A stretch of 45,538 nucleotides of DNA from Methanobrevibacter sp. (lineage in GTDB: Archaea; Methanobacteriota; Methanobacteria; Methanobacteriales; Methanobacteriaceae), in contig NZ_JAFRSC010000013.1 of the NCBI RefSeq assembly GCF_017427765.1, positions 1 through 45,538 on the forward strand, written 5' to 3'. Of the stretch, positions 16,522-25,581 are shown piece by piece. The notes under the pieces are model-generated. The model did no database searches. It was not told where the DNA came from and was given only the letters and a program-made list of their open reading frames with translations. Numbering within the stretch: position 1 is the stretch's first letter; each line of letters begins with the position of its first letter. The translations under genes and the position numbers were made by a program.

Positions 16522-18306
16522 CTAAAATGCTCCTCCACCACCTCCGCCGGATCCTCCGCCTATGTTTCCGAAACTTCCAGAGTCTGAAGATGGATTTGCG
16601 GTTGTTTGACCGGTTTCAAATGCATGATGCATCATGTAATATCCTCCGAAGTGATGATATAAGAAGATGTTATCATCATAATCGGAAATATTTTTTTCAT
16701 GGAGTTTCATTGACTTGTAAACATTGTCTGCTACTCCAAGGGAGGCACCATAAATGAGGTACTTTTTCCAGACAACTATTGATTCTGGAGGGTGTTCTTC
16801 AATTAAACTGTTGTCCTTTAAGAATTTCTTAAAGTTTTTCCATTTGAGATAGTAGACTCTGCCCTTTTTGGTCCATTGTCCGAAAATATCTTCCGGAAGC
16901 ATGAATACGATTAAGGAAAATATTGTAAGAACTATTCCTCCACCAATTGCAAATACTCCATTGTTAAGATTTGTTATCAATCCTAATGAAAAGATTATTA
17001 TTCCGGCTGCCAACCCGAAAACAGCGAATTTTTTCATGATTGATGCACCTTTGCTGTTGAAATATGTTTTAAGATTATCACTGTCTAAATATTCATGCTT
17101 AACATCCTGTTGCCAAATGCGAAATTCTTCCATGAACAATTTTGCATTTGATTCATAAGACAAATCTGAGTTCAAATTAGATAAGTTGATCAAGTCGTCC
17201 TCGGCAAACATTGAAAGAATGTCCAATACGGTATTTTCATGGATGGCTAGGTTTTCATCATAATGTTTATTTAATTTCAATAATAACTCGTTCATATCTG
17301 TGTTTGGGTCTAGTTTTGTTTTAAGGCCGATAACATTTTTATCAATAAGATTTAAAATTGTGGCTTCAAATCCTTTCATATTTGGTGTCCCGATATCATA
17401 ACTATTGTCAATTAGTGCATTCACAACAGCTGGCGGGTCATTTGTCGGCGGTTCTCTTTCATAAATTCCATCATAATCAACTTTAGGTTCCCTGCCTAGT
17501 CTGAAGTAGACTATTACTCCGATTATTGGTGTGATTAATGATAATAATCCAAGTATTATGTATGTTGTATTCCAGAATGAACGTCCGTTTGCGCTGTCTT
17601 CTAAATTATGTGTTATTGAGTCTTTCCCGTTTTCATTAACATGCTTTGCATAAGTTGCATTTTCAAAATCAGTTGTAGGCATTAAAACGAGCAGTTCATA
17701 AAATTCCCCTTTAGGGATTTGGTTTGATGTTAATGTAATTGTATTGCCCTTCAAATAACTTGTTGCGTTATATTCCTGTGGATTTAAATAATATTCATTA
17801 CTGGCGTTTCCCGGAAGATGGACTATGGCCGTTAGGGCATCTATTCCAACATCCCATTCTTCTCCCCAGAGCTTGTATTGAAGGCCTGCAACATCATTGA
17901 AAATGGTTACTGTATTTTTCATATCATAACTGATGTAGGCATATACTTGTGCATTGGATATTTTTTGGGTATGTGCTTCGTCAGCATAGAGATATACTTT
18001 AATGTGAGCTATTCCGTCTTCTTGTGTAACTTCTACAACAGAATATGCTCCTTTTGTATCTACTGTAACATTTTCTATGCTTTCTCCTTCTTTTAGGGGT
18101 ATGTCTCGGTAGATTCCATTGTATGTTCCATGAAATGTATAATCGTATATTTCATCTACATGAAGTAGACCGTTATTTTCAACATTTAACTCGATAAATG
18201 CCTGATTAATGCTGTAGCTTTTATCGTCATCTGCTGATACAACAGCAATTGCTGAAAATAAAACTAAAAATAATAAAATTATACAAAATGCATTTTTAAC
18301 ATTCAT
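16522..18306 (-). CDS. DUF2207 domain membrane protein
   Basis: 594-residue surface/membrane protein. A signal peptide (about 1-25) is followed by an extracytoplasmic DUF2207 domain with its opening pattern (FIELNVENNGLLHVDEIYDY, FHGTYNGIYRDIPL), a membrane segment near 247-268, a cytoplasmic part, two more membrane segments near 425-470 and a Gly-rich tail (IGGGSGGGGGGAF). A GGTGA site precedes the ATG. It starts 18 bases after lemA on the same strand. LemA and DUF2207 proteins co-occur in many bacteria and archaea; their shared role, probably in the cell envelope, is unproven. Confidence 0.9.
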   Translation of the reverse strand: MNVKNAFCIILLFLVLFSAIAVVSADDDKSYSINQAFIELNVENNGLLHVDEIYDYTFHGTYNGIYRDIPLKEGESIENVTVDTKGAYSVVEVTQEDGIAHIKVYLYADEAHTQKISNAQVYAYISYDMKNTVTIFNDVAGLQYKLWGEEWDVGIDALTAIVHLPGNASNEYYLNPQEYNATSYLKGNTITLTSNQIPKGEFYELLVLMPTTDFENATYAKHVNENGKDSITHNLEDSANGRSFWNTTYIILGLLSLITPIIGVIVYFRLGREPKVDYDGIYEREPPTNDPPAVVNALIDNSYDIGTPNMKGFEATILNLIDKNVIGLKTKLDPNTDMNELLLKLNKHYDENLAIHENTVLDILSMFAEDDLINLSNLNSDLSYESNAKLFMEEFRIWQQDVKHEYLDSDNLKTYFNSKGASIMKKFAVFGLAAGIIIFSLGLITNLNNGVFAIGGGIVLTIFSLIVFMLPEDIFGQWTKKGRVYYLKWKNFKKFLKDNSLIEEHPPESIVVWKKYLIYGASLGVADNVYKSMKLHEKNISDYDDNIFLYHHFGGYYMMHHAFETGQTTANPSSDSGSFGNIGGGSGGGGGGAF

Positions 18307-18324
18307 ATAATTTCACCTTTTTTT

Positions 18325-18882
18325 TTAAAATTCAACTTCTGGCACTTCCATTTCGCTTTCAGGAGCGCTGAAAAATTCAGCTTGTTTAAAACCAAACATT
18401 TTTGCAAATATGCTGCTTGGGAACTGTTCACATGCATTGTTGTATTTTAAGACAACGTCATTGTAAAACTGTCTTGAATATGAAATTTTGTCTTCGGTTT
18501 CGCTTAATTCAGATTGTAATTGCTGGAAATTTGAATTGGCTTTAAGTTCTGGATAATTTTCAGCAACTGCAAACAATGTTTTTAAAGCACCGGTTAACTG
18601 ATCATTAGCAGTACTTGTTTCATCAATATTTTCGGCATTGATGATATTGCTTCTGGCATTTGTTATGTTTTCAAACAGTTCCTTTTCATGTGAAGCATAC
18701 CCTTTTACTGTTTCAACAAGATTAGGTATTAAATCATTTCTTCTTTTGAGTTGAACTTCAATCTGTGAGTAGCTGTTTTTAACACGGTTTCTTAAACTTA
18801 CCAAATTATTGTATAAGTGTATTATTGTAAATCCAATAAAGAATATTAATGCTATTAATACAATTATTAATGTTAAATCCAT
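18325..18882 (-). CDS. lemA: LemA family protein
   Basis: 185-residue protein with one N-terminal membrane segment ([16 protein letters not shown], residues 3-18) and a long helical domain with the LemA signature: [40 protein letters not shown], and late in the protein [20 protein letters not shown]. The ATG at 18882 is preferred over the upstream ATG at 19017 because GGTGAT (minus strand, about 18886-18891) precedes it and homologues start with the membrane segment. First gene of a two-gene operon with the DUF2207 protein. Function unknown. Confidence 0.92.
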   Translation of the reverse strand: MDLTLIIVLIALIFFIGFTIIHLYNNLVSLRNRVKNSYSQIEVQLKRRNDLIPNLVETVKGYASHEKELFENITNARSNIINAENIDETSTANDQLTGALKTLFAVAENYPELKANSNFQQLQSELSETEDKISYSRQFYNDVVLKYNNACEQFPSSIFAKMFGFKQAEFFSAPESEMEVPEVEF

Positions 18883-19037
18883 TTTATCACCTAACATTAT
18901 AATATATGTAATCATGACATATAACTTATTTTTTAATTTGTCAAGCGAGAATTTATTTATGGTTAAATAATAATTATTATTAAGAAGATTTTTTTGTGAA
19001 AACTTCATTTTAAACAATACCTTTATATAGGTGTAGA

Positions 19038-19047
19038 TTTATATATT
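19038..19047 (+). promoter_or_regulatory. TATA-like element before tRNA-Ser
   Basis: TTTATATATT lies about 55 bases before the mature tRNA, and a second AT-rich box follows near 19056. Either could drive the tRNA gene with a short 5' leader removed by RNase P. Confidence 0.35.
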
Positions 19048-19100
19048 ATCTTATCATATTATACTAGTCAATATGATGTGCAAGTATTGCTAACTATTAT

Positions 19101-19185
19101 GCCGAGATAGTCTAGCCTGGTAAGGCGCGAGACTGGAAATCTCGTGGGCGTTCAGCCCTCCTGGGTTCAAATCCCAGTCTCGGCG
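19101..19185 (+). tRNA. tRNA-Ser (anticodon GGA)
   Basis: Acceptor GCCGAGA pairs with TCTCGGC (19178-19184) plus discriminator G at 19185; CCA is not encoded. Anticodon stem CGAGA/TCTCG (19128-19132 with 19140-19144) encloses loop CTGGAAA, giving anticodon GGA at 19135-19137 (codons UCC/UCU). A long variable arm GGGC-GTTCA-GCCC (19046-19058 in the series 19146-19158) and the T arm CTGGG-TTCAAAT-CCCAG (19161-19177) confirm a class II serine tRNA. No intron. Confidence 0.97.
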
Positions 19186-19261
19186 TTTATTAGTTTTTAA
19201 CTTAGTTTTTTAATTTAATATCATTATTAAAATACTTGTTAAACTGATATTTTTTTGCACT

Positions 19262-19281
19262 CTTAGTTTATTTAAACTAAG
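19262..19281. repeat. 20-base palindrome between tRNA-Ser and rps13
   Basis: CTTAGTTTA and TAAACTAAG are exact inverted copies separated by TT. CTTAGTTT also occurs at 19201-19208, so there are three half-sites in 80 bases. It could be an operator for the rps13 operon or the end of the tRNA transcript; nothing further decides this. Confidence 0.5.
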
Positions 19282-19324
19282 TTTTACATTGTTGAAAGAA
19301 CTGTGTTTTGAATTTCAAAACATT

Positions 19325-19355
19325 CGAATCTATTATTTTACGTCTCGTAGATTCG
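19325..19355 (+). promoter_or_regulatory. Leader hairpin before rps13
   Basis: CGAATCTA (19325-19332) is the exact inverse of TAGATTCG (19348-19355), 15 bases apart. An alternative fold stacks CGAATC/GATTCG on TACG/CGTA (19339-19342 with 19346-19349) with an 8-base bulge. It ends 10 bases before the GGAGG of rps13 (19366-19370), a position suited to autogenous control by a ribosomal protein. Confidence 0.45.
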
Positions 19356-19377
19356 CTCTATAAATGGAGGTTATTTA

Positions 19378-19827
19378 ATGGAAGACGATTTTAAGCATTT
19401 AGTGCGTATTTCAAGAAAGGATGTAAATGGTAACAAAACCATTGAACAAGCTTTAACTGAAATCAAAGGTGTTGGAATATCTTTATCTAAAACTATGTGC
19501 CGTACTTTAGACTTAGATTTAGACGCTAAAATTGGATACATTGCTGACGAAGATGTTTTAAGAATTGAAGAAATTTTAGAAGACCCACAAAAATTTGACA
19601 TTCCTTCCTGGATGTTAAATCGTAGGGAAGACTATGAAACTGGTGATGACATTCACTTAATTGAATCTGATCTTGATATGACTTTAAGAGATGATTTAAA
19701 CAGAATGAAAAAGACCAGAAGTTACAAAGGTAGAAGACATGAAGTTGGTTTACCTGTTAGAGGTCAAAGAACCAAATCTACTTTCAGAAAAAGTTCTTCA
19801 GTTGGTGTAAAACGTTCACGCGGATAG
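19378..19827 (+). CDS. rps13: 30S ribosomal protein uS13
   Basis: Small-subunit head protein that bridges to the large subunit. The 149 residues show [20 protein letters not shown], the helix-hairpin-helix [30 protein letters not shown] and the basic tail [24 protein letters not shown] at 19366-19370 sets the ATG. First gene of the second ribosomal cluster. Confidence 0.98.
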   Translation: MEDDFKHLVRISRKDVNGNKTIEQALTEIKGVGISLSKTMCRTLDLDLDAKIGYIADEDVLRIEEILEDPQKFDIPSWMLNRREDYETGDDIHLIESDLDMTLRDDLNRMKKTRSYKGRRHEVGLPVRGQRTKSTFRKSSSVGVKRSRG

Positions 19828-19887
19828 GCATGGGACTTTTTTTATAAATTAAATATTTTAAATTCAATTTTATAAGGAGATGTTTTA

Positions 19888-20427
19888 ATGGGACAACCTA
19901 GAAAATCAAGGAAAAAGTATAATACACCACCACATCCTTGGAATGCGGAAAGAATTAAAAATGAAAACAAATTAATGACTAAATACGGTTTAAAAAATAA
20001 AAAAGAAATCTGGAAAGCTGATACTTTAGTCAGAAGATACAGTAGGGAAGCAAGATATTTACTTGGTTTCGGTACTGATCAAATGGTTAACGAAAAATTA
20101 GAATTATTAGGACACTTAGCTAGAACCGGTGTTTTGCCAGAAGGTGCTGCTCTTGAAGAAATCTTAGATTTAAACGTTGAAGATATCTTAAGAAGAAGAT
20201 TACAAACTATTGTATACAAAAAAGGTTTAGCTCGTACTCCTAAAGAAGCAAGAATGTTTGTTGTACATGGACACATAGCTTTAGCTGGTAAAAAAATCAA
20301 CTCACCAAGTTATGTAGTCTTGAAAGGTCAAGAAGATGAAATAGGTTTCTATCGTTCTTCACCTGTAGCTAAACAAATTGAAGAGTATAACAATAACAAA
20401 GCTAATAAAGCTAATACAGAAGAATAA
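19888..20427 (+). CDS. rps4: 30S ribosomal protein uS4
   Basis: Primary 16S rRNA assembly protein and ribosomal fidelity factor. The 179 residues include [20 protein letters not shown] (archaeal N-terminus), [20 protein letters not shown], an S4 domain ([39 protein letters not shown]; about 107-155) and a short Asn/Lys-rich tail. GGAGAT lies before the ATG. 60 bases of AT-rich spacer separate it from uS13. Confidence 0.98.
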   Translation: MGQPRKSRKKYNTPPHPWNAERIKNENKLMTKYGLKNKKEIWKADTLVRRYSREARYLLGFGTDQMVNEKLELLGHLARTGVLPEGAALEEILDLNVEDILRRRLQTIVYKKGLARTPKEARMFVVHGHIALAGKKINSPSYVVLKGQEDEIGFYRSSPVAKQIEEYNNNKANKANTEE

Positions 20428-20438
20428 AAGGTGTAACT

Positions 20439-20831
20439 ATGGCAAAAGATGAAAAATGGGGTATAGCTAATATTTACTCATCATTTAATAACACTATTAT
20501 TACTGTAACAGATATTACTGGTGCCGAAACTATTTCTCAATGGTCTGGTGGAAAAGTTGTACGTGCAGACAGACAACAGGCTTCACCTTTCGCAGCTATG
20601 GCTGCAGCAACCAGAATAGCTGATGACGCTAAAGAAAAAGGATTCGTCGGTTTACATATTAAAGTAAGAGCTCCTGGTGGAAACGGACCTAGAAGTCCAG
20701 GACCTGGTGCACAAGCTACTATTCGTGCTTTAGCAAGAGCTGGAATTAAAATAGGTAAAATCGAAGATATCACTCCTATTCCTCACGATGGTACTGGAAG
20801 ACCTGGTGGTAAAAGAGGAAGAAGAGTATAA
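20439..20831 (+). CDS. rps11: 30S ribosomal protein uS11
   Basis: Platform protein near the mRNA exit site. The 130 residues give [40 protein letters not shown] and the highly conserved [20 protein letters not shown] followed by DVTPIPHDG-like [24 protein letters not shown] precedes the ATG. rpo3 follows immediately. Confidence 0.98.
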   Translation: MAKDEKWGIANIYSSFNNTIITVTDITGAETISQWSGGKVVRADRQQASPFAAMAAATRIADDAKEKGFVGLHIKVRAPGGNGPRSPGPGAQATIRALARAGIKIGKIEDITPIPHDGTGRPGGKRGRRV

Positions 20832-20846
20832 GTGGAAGGGTTTAAT

Positions 20847-21650
20847 ATGGAGATAGAAGTTAGAAGTCAAAGCGACAATGAAATGGTATTCATTGTTCGT
20901 GACGCAGAAGTGCCTTTTATAAATGCTATTAGAAGATGCGCAATGGTAAATGTGCCTAAAATAGCTATTGAAGATGTAAATATTATTAGAAATGATTCTG
21001 CAATGTTTAACGAGGTACTTGCTCATAGACTTGGTTTAACTCCTTTAGTTTCTGATTTGGACGCTCTTGAAGGCTTACCATTACCTGAAGATGAAGAATG
21101 GGAAGATTTCAAAAGCGGAATATTGTTTGAGCTAAAAGAACAAGGACCTAAAGTTGTTTATTCTAAGGATTTAATATCTTCAGACTCAAAAATTAAACCA
21201 GTATACGACACAATTCCTTTAGTGAAACTTAAAGAAGATGAAATTATAGATATTGAAGCTTCTGCAAAAGTTGGATACGGTAAAGAACATGCAAAATGGA
21301 TGCCAACTACAGTATGCGCATACAAACAATATCCTAAAATAACTTTTAATGAAGATGTGGAAATTGACTACGACTGTGCTTTAGCATGTCCTCGTGGCGT
21401 TTTAAAATCAGATAGAAGATCCAAAAAGATTAAAATTTTGGATATTGAAAACTGTGCCATGTGTAAAAGTTGCGTAAGAGCTTCTTCAAATGGTTATATT
21501 AATGTTGGATATCACGAAAACGATTTCATTTTCAGAATTGAAACAGATGGAGCAATGCCTCCTAAAGAAGTTTTATTAAAAGCTTGTGATGTATTAGGTG
21601 AAAAAGCTGATAAGTTTATCAAATTTAGTGAAGAAGGAGGAAGTAAATAA
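20847..21650 (+). CDS. rpoD: DNA-directed RNA polymerase subunit D (Rpo3) with Fe-S domain
   Basis: Assembly-platform subunit of archaeal RNA polymerase, equivalent to bacterial alpha/eukaryotic RPB3. From the ATG at 20847 it has 267 residues: dimerisation domain (FIVRDAEVPFINAIRRCAMV and RLGLTPLVSD) and, at about 170-215, a ferredoxin-like insertion with Cys 177, 181, 203, 206 and 209, enough for one [4Fe-4S] cluster. A GTG at 20832 is rejected because GGAAGGG (20834-20840) is the ribosome binding site for 20847. Its stop overlaps the eL18 ATG by one base. Confidence 0.97.
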   Translation: MEIEVRSQSDNEMVFIVRDAEVPFINAIRRCAMVNVPKIAIEDVNIIRNDSAMFNEVLAHRLGLTPLVSDLDALEGLPLPEDEEWEDFKSGILFELKEQGPKVVYSKDLISSDSKIKPVYDTIPLVKLKEDEIIDIEASAKVGYGKEHAKWMPTTVCAYKQYPKITFNEDVEIDYDCALACPRGVLKSDRRSKKIKILDIENCAMCKSCVRASSNGYINVGYHENDFIFRIETDGAMPPKEVLLKACDVLGEKADKFIKFSEEGGSK

Positions 21651-22015
21651 TGGTTAAGAAAGTAGTTAAAACAAATCCTAACCTTATTGAACTTATTAAT
21701 AAACTTTATGAACAATCAAGAAGTGAAGATGCAGCTATTTGGAAAGATGTTGCACAAAGACTTGAAAGGTCTAATAGAAGAACTGCTGAAGTAAATTTGT
21801 CTGATATTGCAAGACATGCTGAAGCTGGTGAAACTATTTTAGTGCCTGGTAAAGTTTTATCAAACGGTAATTTAGAAGAAAAAGTAGATGTTGTAGCATT
21901 AAAATTCTCAGCTAAAGCACAAGAAAAAATTGAAAGTGCTGGTGGAGAATGCATCTCAATTGATGAGATAATCGAATCAAATCCTAAAGGATCAAACATT
22001 AGGATCATTGAATAA
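21650..22015 (+). CDS. rpl18e: 50S ribosomal protein eL18
   Basis: Archaeal/eukaryotic-specific protein with the uL15-like fold. 121 residues: TNPNLIELINKLYEQS, IWKDVAQRLERSNRRTAEVN, GETILVPGKVLSNGNLEEKV and the CISIDEIIESNPKGSNIRII end. Overlaps rpoD by one base (TAATG), preceded by GGAGG inside rpoD. Confidence 0.97.
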   Translation: MVKKVVKTNPNLIELINKLYEQSRSEDAAIWKDVAQRLERSNRRTAEVNLSDIARHAEAGETILVPGKVLSNGNLEEKVDVVALKFSAKAQEKIESAGGECISIDEIIESNPKGSNIRIIE

Positions 22016-22028
22016 ATAGGGTGTTATT

Positions 22029-22451
22029 ATGATTATTGATGGAGAAGGATGCGTTTTAGGAAGATTAGCTAGTGTAACTAGTAAGAATCTTTTAGAAGGC
22101 GAAGAAGTAGTTATTCTTAATGCTGAAAAAATTATGTTAACTGGTAATAGGGATTGGGCTTATGCTAAATACAAACAAAGAGTTGACAGGGCAAGTATTT
22201 CCAACCCTCGTGACTTAGGTCCTAAATATCCTAGAAGACCAGATGATATATTTAGAAGAACTGTAAGAGGAATGTTACCTTTCAAAAAAGCTAAAGGTAA
22301 AACTGCATACAAAGGATTAAAAGCTTTTGTTGGTGTTCCTGCAGAATATGCAGATGCTGAACTCACTTCAGTTCCTGAAGCAGAATACAAAAACATTAAA
22401 AAAGGTATTGAATTAGGGGAAATCTCCAAACTTTTAGGAGCTACCTTTTAG
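22029..22451 (+). CDS. rpl13: 50S ribosomal protein uL13
   Basis: Early-assembling large-subunit protein. The 140 residues match archaeal uL13: [34 protein letters not shown], the [20 protein letters not shown] motif and [25 protein letters not shown] precedes the ATG by 7 bases. Confidence 0.98.
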   Translation: MIIDGEGCVLGRLASVTSKNLLEGEEVVILNAEKIMLTGNRDWAYAKYKQRVDRASISNPRDLGPKYPRRPDDIFRRTVRGMLPFKKAKGKTAYKGLKAFVGVPAEYADAELTSVPEAEYKNIKKGIELGEISKLLGATF

Positions 22452-22469
22452 ATATATGGATGTGTGATT

Positions 22470-22871
22470 ATGGTTAAAGTTATTCATACAAGTGGAAAAC
22501 GTAAAACAGCTATCGCAAGAGGTACTGTTCAAGAAGGAACAGGTAAAGTAAGAATTAACAGAATTCCTTTAGAACTTTATTCTCCTGAGCTTGCAAACTT
22601 AAAATTACAAGAACCATTGACCTTAGCTGGAGATTTAGCTAATGAAGTGGATATCAATATCCGTGTTGTTGGTGGAGGAGTAATGGGCCAAGCTGAAGCT
22701 GCACGTATGGTAATTGCAAAAGGACTTGTACAATGGTCTCAGGATATGGATTTAAAAGAAAAATTCATACAATATGACAGAACTATGTTAGTTGGAGACC
22801 CAAGACGTTCTGAACCTAAAAAATATGGTGGTCCTGGAGCAAGAGCACGTAAACAAAAAAGTTACAGATAA
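22470..22871 (+). CDS. rps9: 30S ribosomal protein uS9
   Basis: Head protein whose C-terminal tail reaches the P-site tRNA. From the ATG at 22470 it has 133 residues: [54 protein letters not shown] and the tail [20 protein letters not shown]. The in-frame GTG at 22464 would add two residues but lies in the ribosome binding region. The stop codon is in the loop of a 6-pair hairpin (22863-22881). Confidence 0.97.
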   Translation: MVKVIHTSGKRKTAIARGTVQEGTGKVRINRIPLELYSPELANLKLQEPLTLAGDLANEVDINIRVVGGGVMGQAEAARMVIAKGLVQWSQDMDLKEKFIQYDRTMLVGDPRRSEPKKYGGPGARARKQKSYR

Positions 22872-22881
22872 TTACTCTGTA
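22863..22881 (+). terminator. Hairpin enclosing the uS9 stop codon
   Basis: TACAGA (22863-22868) pairs with TCTGTA (22876-22881); the seven-base loop begins with the TAA stop. A T-rich stretch follows (CCTTTATATTTTATTT). Weak on its own, but it fits the pattern seen at other gene ends here. Confidence 0.35.
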
Positions 22882-22918
22882 CCTTTATATTTTATTTAAA
22901 TTAAAAAAGATGATATAA

Positions 22919-23089
22919 ATGATTCCTATTAGATGCTTAAGTTGTGGAAAACCAGTATCTGCTTACTTTGATGAATATAACAAAAGGGTAGCTGCTGGGG
23001 AAAAGTCAAAAGATGTTTTAGATGACTTAGGTTTAACTAGATACTGTTGTAGAAGAATGTTAATTTCTCATGTGGAAACCTGGGAATAA
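22919..23089 (+). CDS. rpoN: DNA-directed RNA polymerase subunit N (Rpo10)
   Basis: Small zinc-binding RNA polymerase subunit (RPB10 homologue) that anchors the Rpo3-Rpo11 platform. The 56-residue frame reads [17 protein letters not shown], with zinc ligands Cys 6, 9, 43 and 44 (CxxC...CC) and the [13 protein letters not shown] ending. GATGAT precedes the ATG weakly. The gene is short and easily missed; its place between uS9 and rpoK is the normal one. Confidence 0.97.
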   Translation: MIPIRCLSCGKPVSAYFDEYNKRVAAGEKSKDVLDDLGLTRYCCRRMLISHVETWE

Positions 23090-23122
23090 TTTTACAATTG
23101 TAGGGATATTGTATTGTAAAAT
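23089..23122 (+). terminator. Hairpin between rpoN and rpoK
   Basis: ATTTTACAAT (23089-23098) pairs perfectly with ATTGTAAAAT (23113-23122), ten pairs around a 14-base loop. It begins on the last base of the rpoN stop codon. No long T run follows, so attenuation or RNA 3'-end stabilisation is possible instead of termination. Confidence 0.45.
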
Positions 23123-23164
23123 ATAATCTTGGTAAAATATATGCCTAATAATGGAGTAATATTC

Positions 23165-23347
23165 ATGAATGTTGAGAAAAAATTAACAAGGTTTGAAAGA
23201 GCTAGACTTCTTGGAGCTAGAGCAATTCAAATATCCATGGGTGCAAAACCTTTAGTTGATATTAAAGATTCATTAGATCCAATTGACATAGCTTATGAGG
23301 AGTTAAAAGCTGGAGTTTTACCATTAGATGTTATTAGAGATGAATAA
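23165..23347 (+). CDS. rpoK: DNA-directed RNA polymerase subunit K (Rpo6)
   Basis: RPB6/omega homologue that stabilises the large RNA polymerase subunit. From the ATG at 23165 it has 60 residues with the family core [40 protein letters not shown] and the ending [13 protein letters not shown] at 23153-23156 lies eight bases upstream, so the longer frame from 23129 is not used. The stop codon is in the 5' arm of a 10-pair hairpin. Confidence 0.96.
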   Translation: MNVEKKLTRFERARLLGARAIQISMGAKPLVDIKDSLDPIDIAYEELKAGVLPLDVIRDE

Positions 23348-23369
23348 ATAGTTTTTTTTCTATTTATTC
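23342..23369 (+). terminator. Hairpin over the rpoK stop codon with T8 loop
   Basis: GAATAAATAG (23342-23351) pairs perfectly with CTATTTATTC (23360-23369); the loop is eight T. The rpoK TAA lies in the 5' arm. The T run is in the loop and not after the stem, which is unusual for an intrinsic terminator. Confidence 0.5.
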
Positions 23370-23484
23370 TTAAATTATTTAAAAAAAATAAAAAATACCA
23401 ACATAACTCTATAAAGAAACTTACTGATTTTTTAAAGAGTATAGATTATATGGTAATAAATTAAATGGCACTGAGGTGTTTTTT

Positions 23485-24729
23485 TTGGATAGTGTAATAG
23501 AAGATGTCCAAGTTCGTAAGATTTTGGATAGCAGAGGTAACCCAACTATTGAAGTAGATGTAGTTACTTGGAATGGTTTTGGTAGAGCCGCTGCACCAAG
23601 TGGAGCCAGTACTGGTTCCAGGGAAGTTGTATCTTTTCCGGAAGGCGGAGTAGATTTAATAGTCCGTGAAATGGAAGATTTTATAGCTTCTGAACTTATT
23701 GGAATGGATGCTGAAGATTTGACTACTATTGATGAAGTCCTTAGAGAAATCGATGGTACAGATAATTTGGCAGCTATTGGTGGTAATACTACAGTAGCAA
23801 TTTCCATGGCTGTTGCTAAAGCAGCCGCAAAATCTTATAACATGCCATTATACAAATACATTGGTGGAAGTTTAGTAAATGAATTACCGTTTCCTTTAGG
23901 AAATATGATGAACGGCGGAGCTCACGCAGGCATTAATGCACCGGATATTCAGGAATTTTTGGTTGTTCCTATAGGAGCTACCAGAGTTAGTGAAGCTATC
24001 TTTGCTAATGCTAATGTTCACAAAAGATTAAAAGAGTTAATTCAAACTAAAGACTCCAATTTTACTGGTGGTAAAGGCGATGAAGGAGGATGGGTACCAA
24101 ATATCACTAATGATGCAGCTTTGGAAATCCAAGCTAAGGCATGTGAAGAAGTTGGTGATGAACTCGGTATTGAAATTAGGCCTTCTTTAGATATGGCAGC
24201 TTCTGAATTGTGGAATGTTGATGAGCAAAAATATGTTTATGCTCAAGATGGTGTTAAAAGAGACACCGGAGATCAAATTGATTTTGTAAAAGAAATCATT
24301 GATACTTATAAAATGTTTTATGTGGAAGACCCATTCGATGAATCTGATTTCGAAGGATTTAGCGAGTTAACTTCAAAAGTTGGGGATAAATGTTTGGTTT
24401 GTGGTGATGATTTATTCGTAACCAATAAAGAATTGTTGGATAAGGGTATTGAAATGAATGCCGCAAATGCTATTATCATTAAGCCTAATCAAATCGGTTC
24501 TTTATCTGAAACTTATGCTACTGTAAAGTTAGCAAAAGAAAATGGTATTGTACCGGTTGTATCCCATAGATCAGGCGAAACAACTGATGAAACTATTGCA
24601 CACCTTGCTGTTGGTTTTGCATCTCCGATGATTAAAACCGGAGCTATTGGTGGTGAAAGAATAGCTAAATTAAATGAACTTATTCGCATTGAAGAAGAAC
24701 TTTCCAATCCGAAAATGGGTGAATTCTAA
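23485..24729 (+). CDS. eno: Enolase (phosphopyruvate hydratase)
   Basis: Interconverts 2-phosphoglycerate and phosphoenolpyruvate in central carbon metabolism. From TTG at 23485 it has 414 residues. Landmarks: [34 protein letters not shown] [14 protein letters not shown], the metal/active-site region with GDDLFVTN, and the enolase signature [20 protein letters not shown] followed by [11 protein letters not shown]. The TTG is preferred over the GTG at 23476, which lies in the GAGGTG ribosome binding site. Location behind RNA polymerase subunits is typical of Methanobacteriales. Confidence 0.96.
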   Translation: MDSVIEDVQVRKILDSRGNPTIEVDVVTWNGFGRAAAPSGASTGSREVVSFPEGGVDLIVREMEDFIASELIGMDAEDLTTIDEVLREIDGTDNLAAIGGNTTVAISMAVAKAAAKSYNMPLYKYIGGSLVNELPFPLGNMMNGGAHAGINAPDIQEFLVVPIGATRVSEAIFANANVHKRLKELIQTKDSNFTGGKGDEGGWVPNITNDAALEIQAKACEEVGDELGIEIRPSLDMAASELWNVDEQKYVYAQDGVKRDTGDQIDFVKEIIDTYKMFYVEDPFDESDFEGFSELTSKVGDKCLVCGDDLFVTNKELLDKGIEMNAANAIIIKPNQIGSLSETYATVKLAKENGIVPVVSHRSGETTDETIAHLAVGFASPMIKTGAIGGERIAKLNELIRIEEELSNPKMGEF

Positions 24730-24753
24730 TAAATATTTTAGGGAGTGAGTTTA

Positions 24754-24948
24754 ATGGCAAAAGTAACTATTGATTATGATAAATGTGATGGTGCTGACTG
24801 TGCAGAATGTTCTGACGTTTGCCCAATGGAAGTATTAGTTCTCGAAGGAGATAAAATCACAATTAACAATCCTGAAGATTGCAGTTATTGTGAAGTATGT
24901 ATGGACGTATGTCCAAATGAATGTGTACACATTGATGATGAAGATTAA
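24754..24948 (+). CDS. Ferredoxin, 2x[4Fe-4S]
   Basis: Electron carrier of 64 residues. Cysteines at 11, 16, 19, 23 and at 43, 46, 49, 53 form two cluster motifs; the second is a standard CxxCxxCxxxCP, while the first has a wider first spacing (C-x4-C-x2-C-x3-CP). One additional Cys is at 57. GGAG at 24742-24745 sets the ATG at 24754. It lies between eno and rps2; its redox partner is not shown by the context. Confidence 0.93.
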   Translation: MAKVTIDYDKCDGADCAECSDVCPMEVLVLEGDKITINNPEDCSYCEVCMDVCPNECVHIDDED

Positions 24949-24972
24949 ATATAATAAAAAAGGTGATTATTA

Positions 24973-25572
24973 ATGACTAACGAACTTTTAATAGATTTAG
25001 ATAATTATTTAGCAGCAGGTTTACATATCGGAACCCAACAAAAAACTAGTGACATGGAAAAATATATATTTAGAGTAAGATCCGACGGTTTATATGTTTT
25101 AGACATTCAAAAAACTGATGAAAGAATCAGACAGATTGCAAAACTTTTAGCAAAATATGACCCGGAAGATATTTTAGTAGTAGCTACCAGACAATACGGT
25201 CAGGCTCCTGTTAAAAAATTCGGTGAAATTACCGGCGCAAAAACTATCCCTGGCAGATTCATTCCAGGTACTTTAACAAACCCTAATTACGCTAAATTCA
25301 TCGAACCAAAAATCATTGTTGTAACTGACCCAAGATCTGATGCTCAAGCTATCTTAGAATCAAAACAAAACGGTATTCCTGTAATTGCATTATGTGATAC
25401 TGAAAACTTACTCAGTTTTGTTGATATTGCTGTACCTGTAAACAACAAAGGTAGAAAAGCTATTGCATTAGTTTACTGGTTACTTGCAAGACAAATCTTA
25501 AGAGAAAGAGGCGACATCCCAGAAGATGGTGACTTAGATATTGAAGCAACTGACTTTGAACTTAAATTCTAA
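24973..25572 (+). CDS. rps2: 30S ribosomal protein uS2
   Basis: Late-assembling small-subunit protein between head and body. The 199 residues show [72 protein letters not shown] and [26 protein letters not shown] precedes the ATG. Last ribosomal protein of the cluster. Confidence 0.98.
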   Translation: MTNELLIDLDNYLAAGLHIGTQQKTSDMEKYIFRVRSDGLYVLDIQKTDERIRQIAKLLAKYDPEDILVVATRQYGQAPVKKFGEITGAKTIPGRFIPGTLTNPNYAKFIEPKIIVVTDPRSDAQAILESKQNGIPVIALCDTENLLSFVDIAVPVNNKGRKAIALVYWLLARQILRERGDIPEDGDLDIEATDFELKF

Positions 25573-25581
25573 TCGAGTTAA

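Noticed and set aside
18883..19017. 45-residue N-terminal extension of LemA
   Set aside because: A GGTGAT site directly before the ATG at 18882 and the family's usual start with the membrane segment make the extension unlikely.
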